Assembly (NCBI RefSeq): GCF_030269925.1
Contig: NC_085111.1
Location: forward strand, 8,672,142-8,736,141
Length of the DNA: 64,000 bases
Origin: Bombyx mori
Lineage: Eukaryota; Arthropoda; Insecta; Lepidoptera; Bombycidae
Direction of reading: 5' to 3'
Shown here one piece after another: positions 46,771 to 57,035 of the stretch. How positions within the stretch are numbered: the stretch's first letter is position 1; the number at the start of each line of letters is the position of its first letter. Both the position numbers and the translations under genes were made by a program. The notes beneath the pieces were generated by a model. That model saw nothing but the letters and a program-made list of their open reading frames with translations. It did no database searches and was not told where the DNA came from.

Positions 46771-47174
46771 ATCAAGAATCACAACATTTAAGATTACAAT
46801 TTATTATTATTATTCTGTTCTATCTGTATTCCTAGTGCGTTGATGAGTTGGCCATAATATAAAAAAGCAGTACAGCTCATTTATTTTCTGATTCGCTAAA
46901 AGTGCTTGAAGCTCAGCATAGCTTGGTACTGATTTGTTAGTCTAATGCCTTAATGAAATAAATCTTAAACAATTAAAACATATCAATTATATTCTCTTTG
47001 GTAATGAAGTTTCCAAGATAGGGTTTTGCAGCAGATGTCTTCTAATTTGCAAATATTAACAAGATACAATACACAGATTCACAAAATTATACTACTTTTG
47101 CCACTAACACAGAACATATTTCTAGGACATTATAACATTAACAACATAATTTGATTTCTCGTGTTCGACTTGTC

Positions 47175-47745
47175 TCAATAGGTTTTGATATTCCGACCGT
47201 GATGACCGATCGCTATAGTAGCTTTGTCAAAGGCAGCAATAGGACGAGGAGGTTGGCCTATAGCTAACACAGCATCTGTAAGATAAAATTTAAAATTTGA
47301 CATATAACTTAAAACAAAATTCTTCACTGAAGTTCTCTTGGAAAATTGTTAAGCCGGGGTATTAGTTAATACAATTCATTTGGAAACGTATTAGCTAACT
47401 TTCATCTATTTTAAATTATTGATATAAATTTAATATATTTTCATATGCCTTATGGTGTCTGGAAAATCATTGGATATGTGCTACTTGACTGTAAACTGTG
47501 ACCAGAGATCCTCCGCTGCAGCACGGAGTACAATTTCTGGTGGAGTTACAGGGCGATGGGCATCCGCTGCAACCGCCTCTGAAATACACAATAAAGAAAA
47601 TACATTTGCAAGTAAAAAATGTGCAAAATTTTTGCCAAGTCACAAATATAAATCAAGCGATGTTGGAGGTACTATTTCAAAAGGCTTACCGAATTGCGGA
47701 CATAACAGTTTGTAATTTATTAATAGCATCCATGCGATCACACAT
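47175..47745 (-). CDS. Small Cys/Gly-rich protein, about 55 residues, two exons
   Basis: Exon 1 (47690-47745) encodes MCDRMDAINKLQTVMSAI and ends CG|GTAAGC. Exon 2 (47467-47578, acceptor tttcag|A) restores an Arg codon and reads GGCSGCPSPCNSTRNCTPCC before a stop at 47467. A further exon-like segment with a strong acceptor lies at 47175-47275 (AVLAIGQPPRPIAAFDKATI ... NIKTY, stop at 47175). It could join through a weak internal donor (TACA|GTCAAG), replacing the last residues of exon 2; hence the listed span. The CSGCPSPC pattern resembles CGP-type sperm proteins. No signal peptide. Start choice: MCDRM is the first in-frame ATG of the open segment. Confidence 0.6.
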
Positions 47746-47953
47746 TTTAGATTTATTCTGTACTGTAAATTTTCTATACTTTGAAATTTTATCTTTTGTG
47801 AAAATATTATAGCATTAAGTGATGTTACCTTAATCGATAAACTATTTATCGATCGTTTAGATACTTAAACGGGCTGACTATTGCGCAGAAAAAATAATTC
47901 TCATGGAAATAGTAATCGTTTATAAAATTATTTTTATGGCGTAAACAGTTAAA

Positions 47954-48077
47954 CTCATAACAAACCTAGTGTTAAGTGGTGACCGTACTCATACCTCATA
48001 ACAAACCTAGTGTTAAGTGGTTACCGTACTCGTACCTCATAACAAACCTAGTGTTAAGTTGTAACCCATATATATCG
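47954..48077 (+). repeat. Tandem repeat, 41-bp unit, three copies
   Basis: ctcataacaaacctagtgtt begins at 47954, 47995 and 48036, exactly 41 bp apart. The unit includes aagtggttaccgtactcgta and looks like an amplified piece of an antisense SINE. Confidence 0.85.
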
Positions 48078-48106
48078 CAACGTGAAGAAGTCAACGTGAA
48101 GTTTTT

Positions 48107-48488
48107 AGAAGTCGTCGTGCCCTAAAGGATAAGACGTCCGGTGCATTCGTATGTAGCGATGTACCGGTGTTCGAGTCCCGCAGGCGGGTACCAATTTTTC
48201 TAATGAAATACGTACTTAACAAATGTTCACGATTGACTTCCACGATGAAGGAATAACATCGTGTAATAAAAATCAAACCCGCAAAAATTATAATTTTCGT
48301 AATCACTGGTGGTAGGACCTCTTGTGAGTCCGCACGGGTAGGTACCACCACCCCGCGTATTTCTGCCGTGAAGCTGTAATGCGTTTCGGTTTGAAGGGTG
48401 GGGTAGCCGTTGTAACTATACCGAGACCTTAGAACTTATATCTCAAGGTGGGTGGCTCGTCTACCCATATAAGCAATAAAAAAAAACG
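48107..48488 (+). mobile_element. Bm1 SINE with internal 3' deletion
   Basis: Head, B box and body are complete, but the segment between gtgggtggc and tcgtctacccat (about 60 bp of the usual 3' part) is missing. Possible target duplication acgtgaag (48094) and acgtgaaag (48485). Confidence 0.88.
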
Positions 48489-48489
48489 T

Positions 48490-49619
48490 GAAAGTCACCT
48501 TGAATCTATATTGCTATAATGCTTGAAATTATAAGCTATGTAAAATGCTTGTTTCATTTGTGAACTTGAGCTAAGCACGTATTTCATTAGTAAAAATGGT
48601 TTGCCAATTGGCTTACGGGATTTGAAGACCGGCTAGTCGCATTCCTTTAGGCTACTACGATTTTGAAAGCGTGGTGTTTATAAGTTGGTCTGTCAGTGGA
48701 GAGGGCATAATTTGATTGAAATTCTGTCCATCATCGAACAGCAATGTAAAAATAAGTAAATTAGTTACTGTTTTATTATGGCTATTTATTCCATTACTAC
48801 CCACAGAATAATACAAAATGATACATTCAAAGGTTTTCGCTTGCCAAATTTCAAAATGAGCCCAAGCCGTAGCACGTATAAAATAGCGAACAAACGAGTG
48901 TTTTCATTTCATGATATTGTACATTTACTATTACTTTAAATAAGTAGTCATGTAAATTATTGTAGAAGAAAAAATTACATGCATTACATTTAAATTGTTT
49001 TTGTTCATGAAAAACGAGGGATTCATCGATATAGAACTCTAAATTTTTAACGACACCTTATAAACCCTATAAGAATATAGTGACGTTGCATGACATTAAC
49101 TTTCTTCCAACACATATGTTTATGATTTCCCAAAAAGTTTTGTTACGCGCAAGATTTTGCCTTCAATGTGTGGAAATGTACTAAATTCCATTCACACCGT
49201 TCGGAGACACACACCAAATTTTGATCGTCTCTGAAGTGGGCTCAAGTTCGTTCACGCGCATGTTGTAATAAAAAGGAACCAGCATGCGTTAGAGAGTGCG
49301 GTTATCCCTCACCTTCTTTTACTTTCGCAAGAGTCGAGTAGCTTACGTGTCTTCATGGGTCTCTGGCGCTGGTCCCTAAGGTGACACGTAGAGGGAAGTA
49401 CCCGAAACGCTTAAGGGGCAAAAATTAAGGCGGGATCTTTATCTTGTTTTTGTCCTTTACGGGTGGTATTAAAATGTAAGTTAATAGATATCTACCCACC
49501 GATAGACTTGTCTACAGAAGAGTTGATATATATAGGAGGGACAATAAATTATTGTTTTGATGGATAGAAGTGCATTTAAAACAAGGCACTTATAAGTACA
49601 GTGAGGAATTTCAATCAGC
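48490..49619. other. Intergenic, no gene seen
   Basis: Mostly unique AT-rich sequence. A more G/C-rich stretch at about 49260-49450 (ttcatgggtctctggcgctg) may be an unassigned repeat. Confidence 0.4.
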
Positions 49620-49733
49620 ACATTTCAGTAGGAGTGGGTGATATAAATCGTATATAGATTCAATATCTATATATCGCAGCAATATCGTTGAATCCGATAT
49701 CGCCCCGCACGAAATCTATATATCGATATCAGC

Positions 49734-49950
49734 CGATACACGATATTGCTCGATGTGATGCGCATCGCCATATCGGACCGATTCGTGAATCGAAATCTAT
49801 ATTTCGATATCGGCCGATACACGATATTGCTCGATGTGATGCGCATCGGCATATCGGACCGATTCGTGAATCGAAATCTATATTTCGATATCGGCCGATA
49901 CACGATATTGCTCGATGTGATGCGCATCGGCATATCGTACCGATTCGTTA
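49734..49950 (+). repeat. 81-bp tandem repeat in element copy A
   Basis: cgatacacgatattgctcga begins at 49734, 49815 and 49896, about 2.7 units. Because 81 is a multiple of three, several frames stay open on both strands, which explains the repetitive ORFs there. The mirror set lies at about 51593-51809. Confidence 0.85.
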
Positions 49951-50098
49951 ATATCAGCAATATTCGTTTGGTTCGTATCGAATCGGCCAGAGTGAGTGAG
50001 CGCACGATAGGGATATCATGTGATGAATGAAACAGAAACAGGCATTATCCATACAATTGTAAACCTTATATTTAAGTCCATATGTCTGTAGATTATTC

Positions 50099-50476
50099 TT
50101 AGCGTATCAGCAGGATACAATTAAGGAAAGAAGTTTCAACTTTCGACCCTAACTTGAATGCAGTATAGCCTATTTGCATCGTTGAATTTAATTTCACGCG
50201 CTTTGACCTTGAACTAGAATTTTTGGACAAGTGTTTATAAATACTTAAAAGTTTTTTGTGTTTGATTTTTAAAGTACACATTTTTCTATTTTTAGTTGAA
50301 TCCAAATAATTGAGTTTATTTCTTGTGTTTGTATTAAACTTTTGAAATCTACACTCTTTTGGTATATTTTGTAATTTTAAATTAAGACACAAAATACTAA
50401 AAACTGAAAATAATGTAGCCAGTCCTAAGCCTGGTAAAAGCATGAAGGAAAGTTTTTTTGATATTTTTATTTTCAT
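50099..50476 (-). CDS. 125-residue ORF of element copy A
   Basis: It starts MKIKISKKLSFMLLPGLGLA with a hydrophobic segment to about residue 32. A basic Lys/Asn-rich region with KHLSKNSSSRSKRVKLNSTM follows, and it ends CILLIR. The copy B product differs at one residue seen here (R to S in the SSSxSKR stretch). No transposase motif or known family was found. Conservation between copies only reflects recent duplication, so coding function is unproven. Confidence 0.3.
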   Translation of the reverse strand: MKIKISKKLSFMLLPGLGLATLFSVFSILCLNLKLQNIPKECRFQKFNTNTRNKLNYLDSTKNRKMCTLKIKHKKLLSIYKHLSKNSSSRSKRVKLNSTMQIGYTAFKLGSKVETSFLNCILLIR

Positions 50477-50813
50477 GTTCTTTTTATTACTTTAAGATCA
50501 TATTATAAATTGATATCAGAAAACCAACCGTATAACGTTGACTTAAATCTATATCTACTACGATATTATATCAGCGTATCGTTTCAAATCTCAAATATCA
50601 TGAATCGAGAAAATCTACTAGCATCCATCAATATATAGATTCAGAAAATATATAGATTCAATATCCGATTATGATCCTCGATATATAGATACGATTCGAT
50701 ACGCGGCAAAACCGATATTACCCACTCCTACATTTCAGTGGTTCACAGACTTCAAATTTCTTTACCGACATCTACGTTAAAACATTCATCAGAAAATAAA
50801 TTCATAAAAAGAT

Positions 50814-51913
50814 AGGAGTGGGTAATATCGGTTTTGCCGCGTATCGAATCGTATCTATATATCGAGGATCAATATCGGATATTGAATCTATATATTTTCT
50901 GAATCTATATATTGATGGATGCTAGTAGATTTTCTCGATTCATGATATTTGAGATTTGAAACGATACGCTGATACAATATCGTAGTAGATATAGATTTAA
51001 GTCAACGTTATACGGTTGGTTTTCTGATATCAATTTATAATATGATCTTAAAGTAATAAAAAGAACATGAAAATAAAAATATCAAAAAAACTTTCCTTCA
51101 TGCTTTTACCAGGCTTAGGACTGGCTACATTATTTTCAGTTTTTAGTATTTTGTGTCTTAATTTAAAATTACAAAATATACCAAAAGAGTGTAGATTTCA
51201 AAAGTTTAATACAAACACAAGAAATAAACTCAATTATTTGGATTCAACTAAAAATAGAAAAATGTGTACTTTAAAAATCAAACACAAAAAACTTTTAAGT
51301 ATTTATAAACACTTGTCCAAAAATTCTAGTTCAAGTTCAAAGCGCGTGAAATTAAATTCAACGATGCAAATAGGCTATACTGCATTCAAGTTAGGGTCGA
51401 AAGTTGAAACTTCTTTCCTTAATTGTATCCTGCTGATACGCTAAGAATAATCTACAGACATATGGACTTAAATATAAGGTTTACAATTGTATGGATAATG
51501 CCTGTTTCTGTTTCATTCATCACATGATATCCCTATCGTGCGCTCACTCACTCTGGCCGATTCGATACGAACCAAACGAATATTGCTGATATTAACGAAT
51601 CGGTACGATATGCCGATGCGCATCACATCGAGCAATATCGTGTATCGGCCGATATCGAAATATAGATTTCGATTCACGAATCGGTCCGATATGCCGATGC
51701 GCATCACATCGAGCAATATCGTGTATCGGCCGATATCGAAATATAGATTTCGATTCACGAATCGGTCCGATATGGCGATGCGCATCACATCGAGCAATAT
51801 CGTGTATCGGCTGATATCGATATATAGATTTCGTGCGGGGCGATATCGGATTCAACGATATTGCTGCGATATATAGATATTGAATCTATATACGATTTAT
51901 ATCACCCACTCCT
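50814..51913 (+). mobile_element. 1100-bp inverted-end transposon, copy B
   Basis: Same 10-bp inverted ends as copy A but in opposite orientation, and flanked by a different perfect 10-bp duplication, ataaaaagat (50804-50813 and 51914-51923). Separate duplications show that A and B are two insertions, 84 bp apart, rather than one palindrome. Differences from A are few (for example one base change at the TAT/GTAT site near 50577 against 50967). Confidence 0.85.
51067..51444 (+). CDS. 125-residue ORF of element copy B
   Basis: Mirror of the copy A ORF, with the same N-terminal hydrophobic segment and basic body; it differs by Ser for Arg in the SSSSSKR stretch. Unknown function; possibly not translated. 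Confidence 0.3.
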   Translation: MKIKISKKLSFMLLPGLGLATLFSVFSILCLNLKLQNIPKECRFQKFNTNTRNKLNYLDSTKNRKMCTLKIKHKKLLSIYKHLSKNSSSSSKRVKLNSTMQIGYTAFKLGSKVETSFLNCILLIR

Positions 51914-51924
51914 ATAAAAAGATA

Positions 51925-52685
51925 ATTTGTATCGCGTCAAAAATTTTTCCGACAAGACCGTTTTCATTTGTGTTTGCTTACCTGCAAGCTTTAACAGCGT
52001 GAGTAAAATAATTGTCTTCTTATTTAAAACATATATTTTAAGTGATGACCAGTCAATTCACTGTCGAAATAATTCAAAGTTTTTAATTTGCTATCTATAG
52101 TATGTAGTATGTATGTTATTATACTTAGAACTTTGTGATCGCGTGTTGTGGTAAAGGAGCATCTGAAGTAAGTGCACGAAGACTAAGTGATTATGTGATT
52201 ATGCTGCAGAAACTAATGATTTCCAAAATTTGCAAAGAGACTGACGTCTTTTCTAGCAATGGAAAACAAATTGTTTACAGAAATTAATCAGAATAGAAAA
52301 ACACAAAAATAATCCGTATACGGACTATTCGGCTACTCGTAATACGGTTGCGAATACGGTCAGCCTGAATGTAGGCAGCCACGCATTAGCAACCATAATA
52401 ACAGTTAAGGAGCTATTGCTATTATGAATTATTACAAATGCACGTGAAGACGTTGCAGTTATTTTCTACATTAACACGTTGCGTTAAATAAATAACAAAA
52501 AAATACTGGGTGTATCCTAATTTGCCAACACGAAAGCATGCATTAGATATATTTTAAAGTTGAGGATTCACTAGGATCCCCGCTCAACGCTTTGCTTAAT
52601 AAAACCAAATAAAACATTTTAAAAAGGAAACAAAAAAAACGAACGAAGATTGTCACGACATTTGTCATTGAACGTCATTTGACGG
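51925..52685. other. Intergenic, nothing recognised
   Basis: AT-rich sequence between element copy B and a LINE fragment. Confidence 0.45.
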
Positions 52686-52689
52686 CGAG

Positions 52690-53250
52690 CACCCGTCCTT
52701 ACCCCGATCTGTAAGCGGAGTAAAATGTCCCTTCGGAACAAGGTGACACTTTACAAAACTTGCATAAAGCCCGTCATGAAGAGCGTGGACTCAAGCGGCT
52801 CGCACACACAGACACCCTCCAATCCCTACAATCCCGCTTTTGCAGGTTAGCCGTCGGAGCTCCGTGTTTCGTAAGGAACGCTGACCTACACGACTTAGAC
52901 CTCGGATCAATCCTGAAACCTGAATTTAGCGTCGGAACGATACTTCGATAAGGCTATGCGTCATGATAATCGCCTTATCGTTATCGCTGCTGACTACCTA
53001 CTCCCCGAATCTTGATCACGTAGGAGCCAGTCAGTCATCGCCTTGGACCCATTCGGATGCATCAGCTCCAATAACGCTTGCATTAGACGCCTTTAGCTCT
53101 AACACTAGATGGGACCCCGGTAACCGTAGTGTGCAACCTAACCCAAACAGTTTATCGCCGGATCTTCTTAGCAGGTTGTGATTTCGATCCGGTAATAGAC
53201 TCATTCGCGAAGCTGTTACTCTTGCTTTGTTAGGTCTCCGTTGGAAGACA
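52690..53250 (+). mobile_element. Jockey-like LINE, RT C-terminal and 3' fragment
   Basis: Same order as 1826-2600: SLRNKVTLYKTCIKPV, then LQSRFCRLAVGAPCFVRNAD, the GSILKPEF-like segment and the tail tcgccggatcttcttagcag. Several frameshifts and small deletions. Confidence 0.7.
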
Positions 53251-53319
53251 CCGGCGTTAGCAAATTCAACTCCTAAGCTGAAATGCTTCCGGGCGACCAG
53301 TAACCTCTCAAACACAATG

Positions 53320-53436
53320 AAACCCGATAATCTGGAGAGTATTTTAGAAAAGGTCTTCCTACAGCACTGCCAGAAATTTCTCAACAACAAAGAGTTGCCT
53401 GTTGATTTCCCCTGCAAACGGATTAGGGACAGATGA
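53320..53436 (+). other. Short open frame in LINE-rich DNA
   Basis: An ATG-led stretch of 38 codons reads MKPDNLESILEKVFLQHCQK ... PVDFPCKRIRDR before a stop. It is protein-like in composition but has no known family; it could be a scrap of a LINE or of a retroposed gene. Confidence 0.2.
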
Positions 53437-53614
53437 ATCAGCTTAGGGAGCTGAACAGAATATCGGAAATGGGAAATGAATAGTCCGATTTCCACAAAGA
53501 GCGAGTATCAAGTTGGAGTTTAGAACGTGCGGTGTTTTGTTGTGTGAATTCGCAATATTATCGCGTGACATGAAATCAAATAAGGACAGTGCTTATGTAT
53601 ACCGAAAAAGTAAT

Positions 53615-53790
53615 TATTGGGTCCGTTCCGCTGGCGGTGGAAACCGGGCTTTTGCCATGTACCATCCGGCTTTGGAATGAGCTCCCCTCCACGGTGTTTC
53701 CCGAGCGCTATGACATGTCCTTCTTCAAACGAGGCTACACAGGACACCTTGCGACGTTGTAATCGCATATAAAAGGCAAAAATTACACTT
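53615..53790 (+). mobile_element. LINE ORF2 C-terminal fragment (CR1/Jockey-like)
   Basis: Across frame breaks it reads LPCTIRLWNELPSTVFPERY and then DMSFFKRGYTGHLATL, the RLWNxLP...FxxxYDxxxFK end typical of many LINE polyproteins. Confidence 0.6.
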
Positions 53791-53874
53791 ATTTTTTATT
53801 TACACAAAACATCACTATTGCACTTAACACTGATGGTTGTCATCGACGACACCCGCGTCGATATGTTTCCGAAT

Positions 53875-54043
53875 TTAACATATCTTCGTGCAGCACGTGT
53901 AAATGGTGATGCACGGAGAGCAGGGGCCGCAGCATGGGCCGCAGCAAGAACCGCAGGGTCCTCCACACCTGTAGGAAAAATTTATTCTTGTAATTAAACG
54001 TATCGTGGATATCGACGTCCTGGATGCTCCTGTATACTTACAT
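53875..54043 (-). CDS. 31-residue CGP-repeat protein, start codon split by an intron
   Basis: Exon 1 ends AT at 54042 before GTAAGTATAC; exon 2 (53875-53968) starts with G after a cctacag acceptor. Splicing joins AT|G into the initiator ATG. The product reads MCGGPCGSCCGPCCGPC, then SPCITIYTCCTKIC and a stop: 11 Cys in 31 residues. Unspliced, the ATG is followed directly by TAA, so the intron must be removed for translation. The Cys-Gly-Pro pattern is that of the Drosophila Mst(3)CGP family, structural proteins of sperm tails; a testis role is inferred. A TATA box and initiator lie upstream at the expected spacing. Too short for ordinary ORF calling. Confidence 0.75.
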
Positions 54044-54173
54044 ATTCTTATAGAGATCGAAGCAAAGGCTAATATTTAAAAGTATCAAAGTTTTCACTTC
54101 AGCGTTTCTGTAAAATTGGTATGAATGGTTTTTTTAGTCTTTTTATGTTTTGTCACTTGAGAGATTTTGTTGT

Positions 54174-54204
54174 ACTGATCGAGTATCTCGACGTGCTTTT
54201 ATAT
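54174..54204 (-). promoter_or_regulatory. TATA box and TCAGT initiator of the CGP gene
   Basis: On the minus strand TATAAAAG (54204-54197) is followed by the arthropod initiator TCAGT (54178-54174), 28 bp from TATA to the A of the initiator. The predicted leader runs about 135 nt to the split start codon. Confidence 0.6.
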
Positions 54205-54539
54205 TATACCATTACATTCAAATCGAGAACATGGTAAGATTTTTTTTAAATTTCGAACAAGAAACATGTTTCTGAATGCCAGTTTCTAATTAAAGCCAGA
54301 TATGAATGATACGATTTGGCACCTGATTGGAAACCCACGGCATGTCTTTTTATTTTATTTTTCTTATCTGGTAACAACCGAATTACGATTTACGCAGAGC
54401 AAATGTAATAAAGTGTGCATTGAGTCCGGTTCGCGTTTCTATTTATTTTTGGCGCGCATTCAGCTCTGAAGGATAGAATAGTCATTATTTTCATGCAATC
54501 CAAACTTCATCTTTGTAGATCCACTATTGCTCTTGGATA

Positions 54540-54655
54540 TCACAACGTGAACGCCACTAGCCACCTTATGAAGGTCGTAGTCCAAATTATATCATTCATG
54601 CTGTTGATGTCAATGGAGTCCAGTAATCGCTTGATACCAAGTATTAAATTATTAT
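54540..54655 (-). repeat. Decayed Bm1 fragment
   Basis: tggatatcacaacgtgaacg and then ccactagccaccttatgaag follow the antisense Bm1 pattern. Confidence 0.4.
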
Positions 54656-54858
54656 AAGACTTCATTAATTAAATTTGTTATAAAAAGTATTAAATTCCTC
54701 GGCTCTACTCCAGCCTTTCATTTATCAACAACATTTATTTTTATTTATGCAGTTATAAATCAACATTATTTTGGTATCGCGCTACAAGCAAGAGATCAGT
54801 TGTATTGGAGTTAGGTCAGCGGTCGGAAATTTAGCTGTGGGTATTTGTTTGTGTATGT

Positions 54859-55107
54859 ATGAAGATGGAACACACGATCTCAATCTTAAAGATAATTCGA
54901 TTGAGCAAATCTAAAATCGTACCGTCTGTAGAAACCTTTACGAAAAAAGCAGCTAAAAAGCAAAAACTAAAGCTTAGTTCAGATAATACAAGAAATGAAA
55001 AGAAGATTTCAAAATTGAACCATTGCCAAAAATTTAATGGATCATCAAAACACTTCGGTATTTTGAAACAGATTTCATTTATTGTTACTTTGCGGAAACA
55101 AAACTAA
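54859..55107 (+). CDS. Possible small Lys-rich protein with basic hydrophobic N-terminus
   Basis: An ATG opens 82 codons: MKMEHTISILKIIRLSKSKI, then TFTKKAAKKQKLKLSSDN, with one Cys (LNHCQKF). The N-terminus is amphipathic and basic like a mitochondrial presequence, similar in style to the exon at 63345. A TCAGTT motif is near 54796 but no TATA box. No splice partner in phase was found for the next Cys-rich exon at 56292. It could be a chance ORF. Confidence 0.3.
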   Translation: MKMEHTISILKIIRLSKSKIVPSVETFTKKAAKKQKLKLSSDNTRNEKKISKLNHCQKFNGSSKHFGILKQISFIVTLRKQN

Positions 55108-55109
55108 AG

Positions 55110-55410
55110 TCCTGCTCGCTTTCATAGTAGGTGGACGAGGTTACTGTCCTCCTAATGTTAAGTGGTATGCTAGGCTAATGGACATTAGCAATGGACGGAA
55201 ACATGCACTATTTATTAAACATTTAAAAACCCTTGTGTTTTCTAATGTGTTGTTTTTTTTGTCCCTCAAACCCTGTAGCCATTTGTTCCATATATAGCAC
55301 TGGTTATACAATTCAACTGAGACTTCATCCTCATATCTGAAGGGCATCGGTCGCATTCATATTTAAATAACTATGGGCCGCTAGGTCGTTCACCCATCTA
55401 TTCAATAGAC
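55110..55410. repeat. Two decayed Bm1-like patches
   Basis: gtaggtggacgaggttactg at about 55128 and ccgctaggtcgttcacccat at about 55378 resemble the Bm1 3' end in opposite orientations. Weak. Confidence 0.35.
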
Positions 55411-56285
55411 AAACAACGATTAAAAAAAACTCCCTAGTAAAAGAAAAAGTCAAGCTAAGTCTATTTCGCCATTTAATTGTCTGAGCTACGTCGGAGAAAG
55501 TTGCGTCGTTTGGTTATTGGATTCTTAAGCCTAAGGAACAAATGCTATGGATAATAAAAAATTTGAAAGAAAAAGTTCCTTGATCTTGAAAATATACAAA
55601 AAATACAATTCGAAGCCATCTCCAGGATTAATTAAAACTACGAAGGGCTTTTACCACGAATGCCTATTAAAAAATAAATCATAGATTGTATTTTTTCATT
55701 TGTCCGAATGATGACAAACACGACCAACCAGACTTTAAATTTTTAACAAATTTTTGTACATTTTAAAATGGTTGATGCAAAATTTTAGTGAACTTTCCGC
55801 AAATGCACATTTAATAAATTTCCAAAATTCAAAGTAGAGAAAGAGAACTAAAATATAGATTTACTACTAAAATTATGAGTTTATGAGTAAAAGTTACTTT
55901 GGCATGACAATAATCTTCGAGGCTGCTACTACTTTTTAGAGTACGAGTATAAATCCCACTAAAGGTATGTGGAATTCATAAAACTACATAATTTTAAAGT
56001 ACACAAAGCTATTTAAAGTACTCTATAAAAGGTAAAAACGGTAAGTGGCCTTAATCTGTCAATTAATAACAATTTTATAGAAATATATCGAAAATATCAT
56101 TATCATTGAGGTTCCTTAACGTTTCTAGAATAAAATACATGTTGATAGAAGGTTTGCTTAACACTAAATGTTTTTTCGGAATTTTCTCAAAATGTAACTA
56201 AAGGTGATCATATTGACTGGCACGATAATTACATTATCTGATTACATTTCATTGTTTTAAAACTAGCTCTGATTTCGATAGATTT
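55411..56285. other. Intergenic, nothing recognised
   Basis: AT-rich, no supported ORF or repeat. Confidence 0.45.
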
Positions 56286-56291
56286 CTCAAA

Positions 56292-56564
56292 ATGAAGCGA
56301 AGCGTGAACTGTGTTCCAGTCCGGACCTCGAAAAGCCGGGAGTTACGCGGTAGTATTTTGTATACTGATTGCTTTTGTTTGCGTCGGAACGGCCTTCAAT
56401 ACGACTGCCGCAGAAGTGGCTGCCAAGGGTCGCAACTGTGCCAAACCTTACCAAGACCCCTCTGCGAACCAGCCCATGTAGCATGCACTAGTCACTTTAA
56501 AAACCCTCATGCGGAATCATTGAGAGCGATATGCAAAATGCAAGCAAAGCTTAAAAATTGCTAA
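56292..56564 (+). CDS. Cys-rich protein with SRELRG...RRNGLQYDCRR domain, 90 residues
   Basis: A single exon from ATG (AAAATG context) to TAA. It starts MKRSVNCVPVRTSKSRELRG; the core SILYTDCFCLRRNGLQYDCR, then RSGCQGSQLCQTLPRPLC and EPAHVACT, aligns without gaps to the exon at 60563-61507 (SRELRGGIMYYSCHCIKRNG, then LQHDCRRTGCSGEPTCLALP). About half the positions are shared, including all core Cys. It ends CKMQAKLKNC. The two are paralogs by local duplication. No signal peptide; family not recognised. An acceptor-like sequence just upstream (cgatag) could make this a 3' exon, but no partner in phase was found. Confidence 0.72.
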   Translation: MKRSVNCVPVRTSKSRELRGSILYTDCFCLRRNGLQYDCRRSGCQGSQLCQTLPRPLCEPAHVACTSHFKNPHAESLRAICKMQAKLKNC

Positions 56565-57000
56565 GTTAAAGGCAATAAAGTGGAAAGATGATCCGTTTTT
56601 TCATGAATACAATATGTAGTTGAAAATTACATTGCATTGTTCACGCAAGCTTATGCACAAACACTGTTCCAAACAGTTGAATGGTTTTCGTTGTTTATTG
56701 AATAATTATCAACTGCAACTTGAATAATTTGAAAAAAAGACAAAAAAATAGGAATAAAGAAATCTTACAATGAGTACATAGCACATAACTAATTTAAATA
56801 AAAAAACTGGCATGCTAGAACAATTTTTAAATTTGGAACGTAATGAGAAACATGAAAGAAAAATCATTTAATTTGACAGAACAATTCAGATGCTCATGGA
56901 TAACTGATGTAAATTTTAGTGTGAAAAATATATAAAAATATATTTTATAGAAAAATTACAAGTGATTTTTACTAACTTTATGAGTGAAAAATAAATTCAG
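56565..57000. other. Short spacer between Cys-rich genes
   Basis: AT-rich; may include the 3' UTR of the 56292 gene and the promoter of the gene whose first exon ends at 57037. TATAAA occurs near 56932 and a TCAG near 56998, too far apart for a canonical pair. Confidence 0.35.
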
Positions 57001-57035
57001 CTCCCTCCTCCATTTGCCTGTATTTTACTACAATC

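Larger units (their letters stand above)
49630..50729 (-). mobile_element. 1100-bp inverted-end transposon, copy A
   Basis: It starts aggagtgggt and ends with its reverse complement acccactcct. Perfect 10-bp direct repeats acatttcagt flank it (49620-49629 and 50730-50739). It carries an 81-bp tandem repeat near the left end and a 125-codon ORF. It is the mirror image of copy B (50814-51913): every paired coordinate sums to 101543, so the copies have the same length and no net indels. The 10-bp duplication would fit a Mutator-like element, but no transposase is visible, so the class is open. Confidence 0.85.

Noticed and set aside
48091..48351. 86-codon minus ORF
   Set aside because: Entirely antisense to a Bm1 SINE.
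49630..51913. Single large 2.3-kb palindrome or CRISPR-like array
   Set aside because: Two separate elements with different target duplications; the 81-bp units are contiguous tandem repeats without spacers.
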